64,000 bases of DNA, taken from the NCBI RefSeq assembly GCF_013350005.1, contig NZ_JABVWW010000001.1, positions 310,001 through 374,000 on the forward strand, in the 5' to 3' direction. Below, one piece after another: positions 54,055-63,867 of this stretch. Position numbers and translations under genes: made by a program. The first letter of the stretch is position 1. Each line of letters opens with the position of its first letter. Source of the DNA: Methylocystis silviterrae. GTDB lineage: Bacteria; Pseudomonadota; Alphaproteobacteria; Rhizobiales; Beijerinckiaceae. The notes beneath the pieces were generated by a model that worked only from the letters and a program-made list of their open reading frames with translations, was not told the origin of the DNA and did not search any database.

Positions 54055-55425
54055 GTCGGTGAAGGCGGCGTCGATCGACTGCCCCCACCCGCCGTAATAG
54101 GCGTCCAAGCGCCGCTGGGCCAAGGTGCGTCCGTCTTCGAGAATTGCTTCCAGCGGCGCAAGAAAAACGCTCTCATCGCGCCCTTTGGCGTCAAGGCGGG
54201 CGCGTCGGCGCAATCCGACCTTCGCCAGCGCAAGCACGTCGCGCCCGACGTCGCGCAGGCTGCGGCCCTCGATTCTCGCATCGAGCGCCAGACCGGGCAC
54301 ATCCGCGCGTAGCGCCTGACGCGCGGCGGCGCTCCACCCCTTCGTCAGTTCGCGCGCCTGATCGAGCCCGGCGGCGTCATAGAACAGACCGGCGCAAAGC
54401 GCGGGAAGGGCGGTGAAATGGGCGCGCGGGCCTGCGTCCGCGCCGCGCATTTCGAGATAGGTCTTTAACCTCACCTCCGGAAAGATCGTCGAGAGGTGAT
54501 TGGCCCAGTCGGACATTGTGGCGCGCTCGCCAGGAAGTTGCTGAAGGCGGCCCTCCATCAAGTCCCGAAAGCTCGCTCCCGCCACGTCGTGATAGACGTC
54601 GCCGCGTTTGACGAAATACATCGGCACGTCGAGCGCATAGTCGACGTAGCGTTCGAAGCCGAATCCCTCCTCGAAGGCGAAGGGCAGCATGCCGGTTCGG
54701 TCGGGATCGGTGTCGAGCCAAATGTAGGACCGTTGCGACAGCCGGCCGGTCGGCTTGCCGTCGAGAAACGGCGAATTGGCGAACATCGCGGTGATGAGCG
54801 GCTGTAAAGCGAGGCCGACGCGCGTTTTTTGAACCATGTCGGCCTCGTCGACGAAGTCGAGGTTGACCTGCACGGTTGCAGTGCGAAACATCATATCGAG
54901 CCCCAGCGCGCCAACTTTCGGCATATAGGCCTGCATGATGGCGTAGCGCTGCTTGGGCATCGTCGGCGTCTCCGAGCGGGACCACTTCGGACTGCAGCCA
55001 AGATCAAGGAACCGCACGCCCAGCGCTCGGGCCACGGGCGCAAGCGCCGCGAAATGCGCGTCAAGCTCGTCATGCGTGGCGTGAACGTCGGCCAGCGGCG
55101 CCCCGGAGAGTTCGAATTGCCCGCCGGGCTCGAGCGAGATCGCGCCGCCGCCATCGGACTGATAGAGCCCGATCAGCGCGTCCCGGTCGAGGATGGGGGC
55201 CCAGCCGAGCGTGTCGCGCAGGCCCTCGAGCAGCGCCCGCACGCCGCCCAGGCCTCCGGAGCCCTCATAGGGGACCGGCGAATCGTCGGCCGCATAGAAG
55301 GGGATTTTCTCGTGCTCCGTGCCGATAAGCAGCGGCGCGCCGCCGGTCTTGGAGCCGGCTTCGAGCCATTCGACCAACATGTTGCGCGACGTGATCGGCG
55401 TCGTGTCGGATACGTCGCGGGCCAT
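54037..55425 (-). CDS. gshA: Glutamate-cysteine ligase GshA (plant/alphaproteobacterial type)
   Basis: First enzyme of glutathione synthesis. The 462-residue protein has LLIGTEHEKIPFYAADDSPV, GGAISLEPGGQFELSGAPL with catalytic Glu and Gln, ATHDELDAHFAALAPVARAL, FLDLGCSPKW, MQAYMPKVGALGLDMMFRTA and YLEMRGADAGPRA. This is the pattern of the GCS2 family of alphaproteobacteria and plants rather than E. coli GshA. rsmE lies upstream on the other strand, separated by the small porin-like gene. The stop lies inside a short tandem repeat. Confidence 0.94.
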   Translation of the reverse strand: MARDVSDTTPITSRNMLVEWLEAGSKTGGAPLLIGTEHEKIPFYAADDSPVPYEGSGGLGGVRALLEGLRDTLGWAPILDRDALIGLYQSDGGGAISLEPGGQFELSGAPLADVHATHDELDAHFAALAPVARALGVRFLDLGCSPKWSRSETPTMPKQRYAIMQAYMPKVGALGLDMMFRTATVQVNLDFVDEADMVQKTRVGLALQPLITAMFANSPFLDGKPTGRLSQRSYIWLDTDPDRTGMLPFAFEEGFGFERYVDYALDVPMYFVKRGDVYHDVAGASFRDLMEGRLQQLPGERATMSDWANHLSTIFPEVRLKTYLEMRGADAGPRAHFTALPALCAGLFYDAAGLDQARELTKGWSAAARQALRADVPGLALDARIEGRSLRDVGRDVLALAKVGLRRRARLDAKGRDESVFLAPLEAILEDGRTLAQRRLDAYYGGWGQSIDAAFTDCVLPQ

Positions 55426-55621
55426 CTAAGGGGAATTTTCCGTGCTAGAGGAGACGCGCGATTGCGGCGCGGGATGCGCCTCGCGGGTGAAGGAATCGCG
55501 CCGATGGATTGCAGGAAAGCGGGCGTTGCGCAAGCCTCCGCCCGCGCCGGCTCGCGGGGGCTCGCCGAAGGGCGTCTTCGGTTAGAATTTCGCGGGCCGT
55601 CCCGAGCTTGGCGGCCAGCCC

Positions 55622-56530
55622 CTAGCGCTTGCCGAACATCTGGCCGAGAATGCTTTCAAAGTCCGAGCGCGCGCCGGCGTTTTCGCCGCCGCTGCCGCGT
55701 CCGATCTGCAGCGTCTTCTTGATCTCTTCGATCGCCTGCTGAATCGACGCCTGATCCATGTCGTCGGGCAGGCCTTGAGAGCGCCCGGCGCCCGGGTCGA
55801 GGTCAAGCGGGCCGCCCATCGGTCCGCCGACAGGTCCACCCATAGGGCCGCCCATCGGTCCGCCAATGGGTCCGCCGTAGGGGTCGGGCGCGGGCCGGCG
55901 GCCGCCGCCGAGCAGCGAGCCCAGAATCGACCCCAGAAGTCCGCCAAGCAGGCCGCCGCCGCCAGTTGCGCCGCCAGCTGCGCCGCCTTGAGGCGTCGGC
56001 GTCGGCGCGGGTTCGGGCTGCGAGGCCCGCCCGCCGCCGAGCATTTGCTCCAAAATGGAGCCGAGCGCGCCTGAGCTGACGAGCTGGCCGAGCACGCCGC
56101 CGAGACCCCGGTTGCTCACATTTTTGAATAATCCGCCGATGAGCACGGAAACGAGCACCGGCAGCAATTGCGAGAGAATGTCCGGACGCAGCCCCGACTC
56201 GCGGGCCGCGACCTGCACGACTTGCCCAGCGGCCGCCGGCGAGCCGAAGAGATCTTCGAGCAGCTGTCGCGACTGGGCGAGAGAGTCCGCGTCCTGCGCG
56301 GCGCCAGGGTCGTCGAAGGCGGCCACGCGTAGCGGGGACGCGATATCGCCCAAGACCTTTTCGAACAGCAACGGCCGTTCGGCGGCGTTGCTCAGGCCGA
56401 CTTCGAGCGCGGGAGAGAGGGCTTTGATGGCGCGGTCCATCTGTTCGTCGGAGAGGCCGAAGCGCTGAGCGAGATTGGAGACCAACTGGCCGCCTTGCGC
56501 GGACTGCAAAATCTCGTCGAGATAGGACAT
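55622..56530 (-). CDS. DUF937-like protein with Gly-Gly-Pro repeats
   Basis: A 302-residue protein. The N-terminal 165 residues (YLDEILQSAQGGQLVSNLAQ, LSDEQMDRAIKALSPALEVG, LPVLVSVLIGGLFKN, LGGVLGQLVSSGALGSILEQ) fit the DUF937 family. A Gly/Pro/Ala-rich segment follows (about 165-250), including GGPIGGPMGGPMGGPVGGPM. The C-terminus has MDQASIQQAIEEIKKTL. Function unknown. The ATG at 56530 is preferred to 56548. Confidence 0.72.
   Translation of the reverse strand: MSYLDEILQSAQGGQLVSNLAQRFGLSDEQMDRAIKALSPALEVGLSNAAERPLLFEKVLGDIASPLRVAAFDDPGAAQDADSLAQSRQLLEDLFGSPAAAGQVVQVAARESGLRPDILSQLLPVLVSVLIGGLFKNVSNRGLGGVLGQLVSSGALGSILEQMLGGGRASQPEPAPTPTPQGGAAGGATGGGGLLGGLLGSILGSLLGGGRRPAPDPYGGPIGGPMGGPMGGPVGGPMGGPLDLDPGAGRSQGLPDDMDQASIQQAIEEIKKTLQIGRGSGGENAGARSDFESILGQMFGKR
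55808..55876 (+). repeat. 12-bp in-frame tandem repeat inside the DUF937 gene
   Basis: Five to six copies of a 12-bp unit related to GGTCCGCCCATC encode repeated Gly-Gly-Pro-Xaa (residues about 219-241 of the minus-strand protein). Such repeats can change copy number. Confidence 0.7.
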
Positions 56531-56829
56531 GCGCCCAGCTCCGTTCACGCGAGCCCGGAAGGCGAGCCCGCCGTCATGGTGTCACAGTCTGGCGGTTGCG
56601 CCAATCGGCGGCGGCGCAGGAAACTTGTTGCGGCGCGTCGGCGTTAGCACAACGCATTGACCGCGTTCGCCGAGGGGTCTCCCGCAGTGGATCCGCGCTG
56701 CGCCGCGGCTTGACACCGTCGCGCATGCGCGACATTGCTTGCCGGCATTCAGCCGGGTGATCCGGATGGCCGCGATTGGCGCTTGAGCGGCTCGCCGCCT
56801 CGGCGCCGCCTCTGCCAAAAGGCGCGAAG

Positions 56830-57798
56830 ATGAACGTTCACCCCCGGCCGACAAAGCCGCCGCTCAAGATACTGCTTTGCTCGCCGCGGGGATTTTGCGC
56901 AGGCGTCGTGCGCGCGATCGACGCCGTCGAGCGGGCGCTGGCCAAGTTTGGCCCTCCCGTTTATGTGCGCCATGAGATCGTGCACAATCGCTACGTCGTC
57001 GAATCGCTTAAGGCGAAGGGCGCGATTTTCGTCGAGGAGCTCGACGAAATCCCCAATACCAACGCGCCGGTGATCTTCTCGGCGCACGGGGTCGCCAAAT
57101 CAGTTTCGGCCGCAGCGGCGGGACGCGGACTCCTCGCCATCGACGCGACCTGCCCGCTCGTCACGAAAGTGCATCGAGAGGCGGAAATTCACAGGCGGCG
57201 CGGCCGCCGGGTGTTGCTCGTCGGACATTCCGGGCATCCTGAGGTCGTGGGCACCATGGGACAGCTGCCTGAAGGGGCGGTGGTGCTGGTCGAATCCGTG
57301 GAGGACATTGACCGGCTCAAACTCGATGACGAATCGAATCTGGCGTATGTGACGCAAACAACGCTGTCGCTCGACGACTCCCAGGAGATCGTCAGCGCGC
57401 TGATGCGGCGCTTTCCATTGATCATTGGCCCGCACAAGGAAGACATCTGCTATGCGACCACGAACCGCCAGGCTGCGGTGAAGGAGGTCGCTCCGCATGT
57501 CGCGGCCGTGATCGTGGTCGGCTCGCCCAATTCGTCGAACTCGCAGCGGCTGCGCGAGGTGGCCGAGCGCGCTGGCGCGCCGGCGCAGCTCGTGCAGGGC
57601 CGGGGTGAGATCGACTGGGAGATTTTTGGCAACATATCGTCGCTCGGCATTACCGCTGGCGCGTCCGCGCCCGAAGTTCTGGTCGAGGAGATCATGGACG
57701 CATTCGCCGAGCGATATGACATTGTCGTCGAAACCATCTCCAGCGCCGACGAGAACGTGTCTTTCCCTCTGCCCAAGGAGCTGCGGGCGATCGCCTGA
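56830..57798 (+). CDS. ispH: 4-hydroxy-3-methylbut-2-enyl diphosphate reductase IspH
   Basis: Iron-sulfur enzyme ending the MEP isoprenoid pathway (IPP and DMAPP). 322 residues. The three Fe-S Cys are visible in [30 protein letters not shown] and [17 protein letters not shown]; other marks are [10 protein letters not shown] and [19 protein letters not shown] 56830 has AAAAGGCG upstream; the frame opens earlier at 56776. First of three tightly spaced genes (ispH, thrB, rnhA). Confidence 0.96.
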   Translation: MNVHPRPTKPPLKILLCSPRGFCAGVVRAIDAVERALAKFGPPVYVRHEIVHNRYVVESLKAKGAIFVEELDEIPNTNAPVIFSAHGVAKSVSAAAAGRGLLAIDATCPLVTKVHREAEIHRRRGRRVLLVGHSGHPEVVGTMGQLPEGAVVLVESVEDIDRLKLDDESNLAYVTQTTLSLDDSQEIVSALMRRFPLIIGPHKEDICYATTNRQAAVKEVAPHVAAVIVVGSPNSSNSQRLREVAERAGAPAQLVQGRGEIDWEIFGNISSLGITAGASAPEVLVEEIMDAFAERYDIVVETISSADENVSFPLPKELRAIA

Positions 57799-57827
57799 GG
57801 GCGGCCCGCAGTGAACGGTCGGCGCCC

Positions 57828-58793
57828 ATGGCCGTCTACACGCTGGTTGACGATGAGGAGCTGATCGCTTTTCTCGCGACATACGACCTCGGGCCGCTGC
57901 TCTCCTGCAAAGGCATCGCCGAGGGCGTCGAAAACTCCAACTATTATCTCCATACCGGGGCCGGCAGCTTCATCCTCACGCTTTACGAGAAGCGCGTCGC
58001 GGAAGCCGATTTGCCATTCTTCCTGAACCTCATGGAACATCTCGCGGCGCGGGGCGTGACCTGCCCGCTGCCGGTGAAGAACCGCGCCGGGCTCGCGCTG
58101 GGGCGCCTCGCCGGCCGACCCGCCGTCATCGTCACTTTTCTGGATGGCTATTCGATCCACCACCCGGAAATCGCGCACTGCGCCGCGCTCGGCGCAAATC
58201 TCGCGCAACTACACCTCGCCGGCGCCGATTTCGCGCAGCGGCGCCACAACGCGCTTTCTGTCGAGGGATGGCGGCCGCTTTTTTCGACTTGCGCGTCCCG
58301 TGCGGAAGAGGTCGCGACGGGATTGCGCGCGCTCGTCGACGCGGAGCTCGATCATCTGGAGCGGAGCTGGCCGCGGGACCTGCCGAGCGGCGTCATTCAC
58401 GCCGATCTCTTCCCCGACAATGTTTTCTTTCTCGGCGAGCGCATCTCGGGGTTGATCGACTTTTATTTCGCCTGCACCGACGCCTACGCCTACGATCTGG
58501 CGATCTGCCTGAACGCCTGGTGCTTTGACGCCGAGCATCGCTATCAGCCGGACAAGGGCGCCGCGCTGCTCGACGCCTATCAGCGGATTCGGCCGCTCTC
58601 CTTCGCCGAGATCGACGCCTTTCCCATGCTCGCGCGCGGCGCCGCGCTGCGTTTTCTGCTCACCCGCTACGTCGATTGGCTCAACGTGCCGCCGGGCGCG
58701 CTGGTGCGTCCCAAGGATCCGCGCGAATATCTCGCCAAGCTCCGGTTTCACCAGTCCGCCGCCGATGCGCGCGTCTACGGAGTCGGTTCATGA
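57828..58793 (+). CDS. thrB: Homoserine kinase ThrB (APH-like type)
   Basis: 321 residues with the aminoglycoside-phosphotransferase-like fold of alphaproteobacterial homoserine kinase. [40 protein letters not shown], the Brenner-type catalytic loop [37 protein letters not shown] and [19 protein letters not shown]. It phosphorylates homoserine for threonine synthesis. It differs from the GHMP-type ThrB of E. coli. Overlaps rnhA by 4 bp. Confidence 0.93.
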   Translation: MAVYTLVDDEELIAFLATYDLGPLLSCKGIAEGVENSNYYLHTGAGSFILTLYEKRVAEADLPFFLNLMEHLAARGVTCPLPVKNRAGLALGRLAGRPAVIVTFLDGYSIHHPEIAHCAALGANLAQLHLAGADFAQRRHNALSVEGWRPLFSTCASRAEEVATGLRALVDAELDHLERSWPRDLPSGVIHADLFPDNVFFLGERISGLIDFYFACTDAYAYDLAICLNAWCFDAEHRYQPDKGAALLDAYQRIRPLSFAEIDAFPMLARGAALRFLLTRYVDWLNVPPGALVRPKDPREYLAKLRFHQSAADARVYGVGS

Positions 58794-59266
58794 CGCTCGG
58801 CGTCGAGATCTGGACCGACGGCGCCTGCTCGGGCAATCCGGGGCCGGGCGGCTGGGGCGCGATTCTCCGCTTTGGCGATCGCGAGAGAGAGATCAACGGC
58901 GGCGAGCCGCTCACCACCAATAATCGCATGGAGCTGATGGCGGCGATCATGGCGCTTGAAACTCTCACGCGTCCTTGCGCGGTCGATCTGCATACCGATT
59001 CGCAATATTTGCGCAGCGGGGTCACCTCATGGATCGCCGGCTGGAAAGCGCGCGGCTGGCGCACCGCCGACCGAAAGCCGGTTAAGAACGTCGATCTGTG
59101 GCAAAGGCTCGAAGCGGCGGCGGAGCGGCATGACGTCGACTGGCATTGGGTCAAAGGCCATTCGGGCCATGACATGAACGAGCGCGCCGACGAACTGGCG
59201 CGCGCTGGCATGGCGCCTTTCCTCCCTGGCAGACCGCCTGCAAGCGCGCGCTTTTCATCAAGATAG
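58790..59266 (+). CDS. rnhA: Ribonuclease HI
   Basis: Degrades RNA in RNA-DNA hybrids. 158 residues: [20 protein letters not shown] with the first catalytic Asp, [15 protein letters not shown] with Glu, [20 protein letters not shown] with Asp, and [19 protein letters not shown] with the last Asp and His. ATG lies in an ATGA overlap with thrB. A terminator follows. Confidence 0.97.
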   Translation: MTLGVEIWTDGACSGNPGPGGWGAILRFGDREREINGGEPLTTNNRMELMAAIMALETLTRPCAVDLHTDSQYLRSGVTSWIAGWKARGWRTADRKPVKNVDLWQRLEAAAERHDVDWHWVKGHSGHDMNERADELARAGMAPFLPGRPPASARFSSR

Positions 59267-59325
59267 CCTTGTCGAAGAGCGGGCGAAGCCTATCTCACAG
59301 TCGACCAGGACTCTTCTTCGCCTTT

Positions 59326-59362
59326 GGGGAGCGCGGCGCGGCCGCGTTCCCCATTTTTGTTT
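59326..59362 (+). terminator. Rho-independent terminator after rnhA
   Basis: GGGGAGCGCGGC at 59326-59337 pairs with GCCGCGTTCCCC at 59341-59352 (one G-T pair), followed by ATTTTTGTTTG. It ends the ispH-thrB-rnhA unit. Confidence 0.88.
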
Positions 59363-59458
59363 GCCATCATATTGACACGTCGCCGCGCAAAACGAGCATG
59401 TGCGGTTGAGTTAAGCGCGTCTTTGCTGATTCTCTCTTCGATGGAGGGCAAGACGTCG

Positions 59459-61207
59459 ATGCACCTTCCCAAAAAATGGTGGATTGGACTGCCGGTCCTT
59501 TTTGGACTGGCCTATTTTGCGCAGGGCGCGTTGGCGCCTCGTCTAGAGGACGATCTGCGCGCTGCGATCTTGTTGCGAGTCGCACAGTCGCCTGACGCAA
59601 TCGACAGGCCGGAGGTCCGCGTCGTGGGCCGTGACGTCGTCCTCGCCGGCATTTCGCTGTCGCCCGATGTGAAAGCTCAGCTTTTGACGGCGCTGGGCGT
59701 TGAAACGCCAGCGCGGCGCATCATGGACGCGACGCAGCCTCTCTCGCGCGCAACGCCCTTCGTGCTGCGACTCGAACGCCGCGGCGGTAAGGCCATGATC
59801 TCGGGCAACGTCCCGCCCACGGGCGCGCGCGAAAAGCTGCGCGCGGAGATCGCCGCCTTAGGCCTGGAAGTGTCGGACTCCGCCGCCTACGCCGACGGCG
59901 CGCCGAAATCCTTCCCCGATCTCGCGTCCTTCGCCGTGCGCCGCCTCGCCGAACTCGATCCGGCGACGACGACGATGACTGACGCGAATCTGGCTGTTTC
60001 CGGCGAAGCGCGCAGCGCGGCCGATTACGGCAAGGCGCTCGCCGCGCTCAAGGCGTCGCCGTTTGAGAGCGCGGTAAAGGTGGACGTGTCGCCGCCGCGT
60101 GTTTCTCCCTACGTGTTTTCAGCGGCGGCGCGCGATGGCGTCATCAGCCTCTCTGGCCATTTGCCGAGCGACGATCTGCGCAAACAGGTTGTCGCTATGG
60201 CGGCCTCCGTGGGCGCCGGCGCCGCGGTCAGCGACGCGACCGAGCTTGGCGCCGGCGCGCCCGCCGGAGACTTCGCCGGAGCGCTTGCGTTCGCGGTCAG
60301 CGAGCTCGGCAAGTTGTCGCAAGGCAAAGTCGCCGTATCCGACGGCAAGATCATCATCGAAGGGCAGGGGCGCCAGAACATATTGGGCGAGACGATCCGC
60401 GCCGATGCGAAAGCGCGGTTGCCTTCGGGATTTGAGATCGCGCGGCTCGACGTCACGGCGGGTCCGATAACGCCGTATGTTTTCAGCGCCCAGCGCGCCG
60501 GCGGAGACGTTACGCTCACCGGCTATGCGCCGGATGAGTCCGTCCGCAATCGCCTCGTCGAAACCGCGCGCAGGAATTTCTTCGACGCGAAAGTCGTTGA
60601 TCGGCTCGTTATCGCGAAAGGCGCGCCGCAGAACTTCGCGGAAGCGATGGATCATGCCCTCGCCGCATTGGCGCGGCTCGACGAAGGCAAGCTCGCGATC
60701 AGCGACTCGAATATCTCGCTCGCCGGCGTCGCGCGTCATCAGAACGCACGCGCCGAGATCGCGGCGAGCTTCGCCGATGCGCTTCCGCAGAGTTTCCGCG
60801 GCGAGGCGCAGCTCTCGACACGCATCGTCGGCTCGCCGCTTGTTGCAAGCCAGTGCGCCGCGGCGCTCGCCGATCTTCTCGCCAAATCGCCAATCGTCTT
60901 TGTGTCCGACGATTCGGCGATCGCCGCTGAATCCGCGCCTCTCGTCGATGCGATCGCTGCGACGGCGCTGCGCTGCCCGGGCGCCACTCTCGAGATCGCG
61001 GCGCACACCGACAACGTCGGCATCGCCGAAGTGAATCTGGGGCGCAGCAAGCGTCGCGCGCAGGCGTTGGTCGAACGATTGGCGAAGGCCGGAGTCGACC
61101 CGTTTAGAACAATCGCCGTCGGCTATGGCGGCGAGCGTCCGATCGCTTCCAATGACAGTGACGAAAATCGCGCGCGCAATCGCCGCGTCGAAATCGTCGT
61201 CAAGTAG
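59459..61207 (+). CDS. OmpA-family protein with three BON-like modules
   Basis: A 582-residue envelope protein. N-terminal membrane anchor (WWIGLPVLFGLAYFAQGALA), then three modules of about 150 residues, each with a P-[FY]-V segment and an sG..P turn (TPFVLRLERRGGKAMISGNV; SPYVFSAAARDGVISLSGHL; TPYVFSAQRAGGDVTLTGYA), BON-like. The C-terminal about 100 residues form an OmpA peptidoglycan-binding domain (LEIAAHTDNVGIAEVNLGRS, GYGGERPIASN, RARNRRVEIVVK). It should tie the inner membrane to the cell wall. ATG 59459 with GGAGG upstream; longer frames exist. The next gene is 21 bp away, probably an operon. Confidence 0.85.
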   Translation: MHLPKKWWIGLPVLFGLAYFAQGALAPRLEDDLRAAILLRVAQSPDAIDRPEVRVVGRDVVLAGISLSPDVKAQLLTALGVETPARRIMDATQPLSRATPFVLRLERRGGKAMISGNVPPTGAREKLRAEIAALGLEVSDSAAYADGAPKSFPDLASFAVRRLAELDPATTTMTDANLAVSGEARSAADYGKALAALKASPFESAVKVDVSPPRVSPYVFSAAARDGVISLSGHLPSDDLRKQVVAMAASVGAGAAVSDATELGAGAPAGDFAGALAFAVSELGKLSQGKVAVSDGKIIIEGQGRQNILGETIRADAKARLPSGFEIARLDVTAGPITPYVFSAQRAGGDVTLTGYAPDESVRNRLVETARRNFFDAKVVDRLVIAKGAPQNFAEAMDHALAALARLDEGKLAISDSNISLAGVARHQNARAEIAASFADALPQSFRGEAQLSTRIVGSPLVASQCAAALADLLAKSPIVFVSDDSAIAAESAPLVDAIAATALRCPGATLEIAAHTDNVGIAEVNLGRSKRRAQALVERLAKAGVDPFRTIAVGYGGERPIASNDSDENRARNRRVEIVVK

Positions 61208-61228
61208 CGCCAGAGAAGGAGACGGCAG

Positions 61229-62017
61229 ATGTCCTACTTGCTGACGCTTGGCTGGCCTTGGTTCGCCGCCGCTTGTGCGCTTGGCGCGCTTGCCGGCTAT
61301 GTGACGACCTCGCGGGCGAAGGACGCCCCTGCGGCGCCCGGCTGGAACGTTATCGCGATCGCAGTGACGCTCGGCGCGGGCGCAGCCGCCTCCTGGCTGG
61401 GGCTCCTTGACGGGCGCGCCGCGCTGACGATGGACGTATTGCTGATCGCGATGCTCGCTTATCTCGTCGGTCTGCCGGTTGGCGCCGCGCTCAAGACGAC
61501 ACAGGCCGCGCCCGCTTATGCCGGCAAGCGGCCGATCATTGTACTGCGCGGCGCGACGCGCGACGTTTACGAAACGACCGTCGCGCCGTCGACCGAACCG
61601 CAAGATGAGCAAGGTGAGATTGTCGCGACTGCGCAGCCAGCGACACAGATGAGCGTTGAGCCGGCGCTAGAGGCGGCGGCTTCTGCCGCCAAGGCGCTAA
61701 AAGAAAAAGCCGCGCAAATGCGCGCGCCGAGCGGCAAAATGGCGCCGGGCGCTCCGCCTGCCGCGCTTCCCGCGCCACGCGACGGCGCCGCGGACGATCT
61801 TGCAAAAATCAAGGGCGTCGGACCAAAGAGCGTCGAGAAGCTGCACGCGCTGGGGGTTTTCCATTATGATCAGATCGCCGGCTGGAGCGACGACAACATC
61901 AAATGGATCGAGGCGTCGATCGGCGCGGCGGGGCGGGTGAAGCGCAACGGATGGATCGCGCAGGCGCAAGCGCTAAGCGGCGGCGCCTCGGCTGATCGCA
62001 GCGCCGACGCGGCATAG
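61229..62017 (+). CDS. Membrane protein with C-terminal helix-hairpin-helix domain
   Basis: A 262-residue protein with three N-terminal membrane segments (about 7-26, 39-58, 68-90), an Ala-rich linker (about 100-190) and a C-terminal HhH-type domain (DDLAKIKGVGPKSVEKLHAL, GVFHYDQIAGWSDDNIKWIE). The HhH part resembles that fused to some NADH-quinone oxidoreductase and ribosomal L21 proteins; its function here is unknown. AAGGAG upstream of the ATG. In a string with the OmpA-like and pentapeptide genes. Confidence 0.75.
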   Translation: MSYLLTLGWPWFAAACALGALAGYVTTSRAKDAPAAPGWNVIAIAVTLGAGAAASWLGLLDGRAALTMDVLLIAMLAYLVGLPVGAALKTTQAAPAYAGKRPIIVLRGATRDVYETTVAPSTEPQDEQGEIVATAQPATQMSVEPALEAAASAAKALKEKAAQMRAPSGKMAPGAPPAALPAPRDGAADDLAKIKGVGPKSVEKLHALGVFHYDQIAGWSDDNIKWIEASIGAAGRVKRNGWIAQAQALSGGASADRSADAA

Positions 62018-62037
62018 GTCGGCAGAGGGACGAGTTC

Positions 62038-62829
62038 GTGCGTATGCGTATGGGTCTGAGCTTCGTCCTTATCTGCGTCGCGTCATTGTCTGCCCAAGAC
62101 CTCCGCGCGCAGGACATGCTGCAAGGCGTCGATCTTGCGCAGCCGGCTTATTCCAAGGCTGAATTAACGCGCGCCGACGTCGAAGCGGCGCTGCTGCATC
62201 GCAAGAGCGGACATAAGGTCGATCTTTCAGAAAAGAGCCTCAACGGGCTCGATCTTTCCGGGCTCGATCTGCACGGCGTCGATTTTCGCGCGACCCGCAT
62301 GAACAAGACATCGCTCGCCGGCGCGCGGCTCGACGACGCGATCCTCGATCAAGCCTGGCTGATCGAAGCCGACCTCACCGGCGCATCGCTGAAGGGGGCG
62401 CACGCCTTCGCTTCGCAAATGCAGCGTATAAGGGCCGACGGCGCAGACTTCGCGCATGCGCGTCTCGCCGGCGATCTGACCGGCGCATCGGCGCGCGGCG
62501 CCAATTTCAGCGAGGCGGATCTCTCCGCCGACATGAAGAACCAGTCGATGGGATTGATGCGTGCGGTGCTGCGCTCGGCCGTGCTCGAAGGCGCGCGTTT
62601 TCACAAGGCCAATCTCGCGAGCGCCGACCTGCGCTTCGCGCGCGCCGCGGGCGCGGATTTTTCCGAGGCGAATCTGAAGGGCGCCGACGCCGCCGGCGCG
62701 GATTTGACCGGCGTAAACTGGACCGGCGCCACGACTGACGGTCTTGATCTCGATTCCGCGCAGATCGACTCCGCCGCCGGGAGCGCGCTCGCAGGCGCGC
62801 AAAACATCGATCGCGCCCGTGTGAAATGA
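62038..62829 (+). CDS. Exported pentapeptide-repeat protein
   Basis: A 263-residue protein with a signal peptide (MGLSFVLICVASLSAQDLRA) and then many A(D/N)LxX pentapeptides: LNGLDLSGLDLHGVDFRATR, KTSLAGARLDDAILDQAWLI, EADLTGASLKGAHAF, GADFAHARLAGDLTGASARG, ANLASADLRFARAAGADFSE. These fold as a right-handed four-sided helix. Target unknown. GTG 62038 is seven bases after GAGGGA; ATGs at 62044 and 62050 are possible. Overlaps the ROK gene by 4 bp. Confidence 0.87.
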   Translation: MRMRMGLSFVLICVASLSAQDLRAQDMLQGVDLAQPAYSKAELTRADVEAALLHRKSGHKVDLSEKSLNGLDLSGLDLHGVDFRATRMNKTSLAGARLDDAILDQAWLIEADLTGASLKGAHAFASQMQRIRADGADFAHARLAGDLTGASARGANFSEADLSADMKNQSMGLMRAVLRSAVLEGARFHKANLASADLRFARAAGADFSEANLKGADAAGADLTGVNWTGATTDGLDLDSAQIDSAAGSALAGAQNIDRARVK

Positions 62830-63749
62830 CGCGCGACGTTATCCGCATCGGCGTTGATCTCGGCGGCACCAAGATCGAGGCGATCGCGCTCGACGCCGCG
62901 GGCGAGACGCTGGAGCGTCGCCGCGTCGCGACGCCCGCCGATGATTATGCGGCGATCATCGAAGCCGTCGTGACCCTCGTTCGTGATGTCGAATCGAATA
63001 TCGGGCGGCGCGGCGTCGTGGGCGTCGGCGCGCCGGGCGCGATCTCGACGCATACCGGCCTCGTAAAAAACTCCAACACGGCCGTCGTCAACGGCAAGCC
63101 GCTCGACGTCGATCTCGCGCAGGCGCTCGGACGCCCGGTGCGGGTCGCCAATGACGCCAATTGTTTCGCGCTGTCGGAGGCGATTGACGGCGCCGGCCGC
63201 GGCGCCAGCGTGGTGTTCGGCGTTATTCTTGGCACCGGCGTCGGCGGCGGCGTCATCGTCAACGGAAAGATCCTTGAGGGGCGCAATCGCGTCGCAGGCG
63301 AATGGGGCCATACGCCGCTGCCGTGGATGACTCCGCAGGAATATCCCGGGAGCCCCTGCTTTTGCGGGCACAGCGGCTGTATCGAGACGTTTCTTTGCGG
63401 GGCCGGCCTTTCGCGCGACTATGAGAAGCGCTCCGGCGCGCGCCGCCATGCGGCCGAAATCGCCGCGCTGGCGGAAGCCGGCGAGCCCGCCGCGCGCGCA
63501 AGCCTCGATTGCTATCAGGACCGTCTGGCGCGGGCGTTGGCGGTGGTCGTCGATCTCATCGATCCTGACGTCATCGTGCTCGGCGGCGGGCTTTCCAACA
63601 TCTCGCGCCTCTATGAGGGACTCGCGGCGCGCGTGGGGGAGAACGCCGTCACCGACGCCTTTGATACGAAAATCCTGCCGAATGCGCATGGCGACTCGGG
63701 CGGCGTGCGCGGCGCCGCCTGGCTATGGGGCGCCGGCGAGGCCGAATGA
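62826..63749 (+). CDS. ROK family sugar kinase (fructokinase/glucokinase type)
   Basis: 307 residues. ATP motif IRIGVDLGGTKIEAIALDAA, GVGAPGAISTHTG, the active-site VANDANCFALSEAIDGAGRG with the catalytic Asp, GVILGTGVGGGVIVNGKIL, AGEWGHTPL, the zinc-type Cys cluster CFCGHSGCIETF and DPDVIVLGGGLSNISRLYE. Sugar specificity (fructose, glucose or N-acetylmannosamine) is undecided. Start in an ATGA overlap with the pentapeptide gene. Confidence 0.92.
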   Translation: MTRDVIRIGVDLGGTKIEAIALDAAGETLERRRVATPADDYAAIIEAVVTLVRDVESNIGRRGVVGVGAPGAISTHTGLVKNSNTAVVNGKPLDVDLAQALGRPVRVANDANCFALSEAIDGAGRGASVVFGVILGTGVGGGVIVNGKILEGRNRVAGEWGHTPLPWMTPQEYPGSPCFCGHSGCIETFLCGAGLSRDYEKRSGARRHAAEIAALAEAGEPAARASLDCYQDRLARALAVVVDLIDPDVIVLGGGLSNISRLYEGLAARVGENAVTDAFDTKILPNAHGDSGGVRGAAWLWGAGEAE

Positions 63750-63867
63750 GCTGGACATATTGAGGCCGCCGGAGCGGAGCTCGCGCCGGCGCCGTTCCCT
63801 CCGGCCTCGCGCCGGTGTATGCCGAAGCAATCGCGGCGGCTGCGGCGAGCGTGAAAGGGAGTTTGCG

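Noticed and set aside
55775-56074. Plus-strand frame within the DUF937 gene
   Set aside because: Low-complexity shadow of the Gly/Pro repeat coding region.
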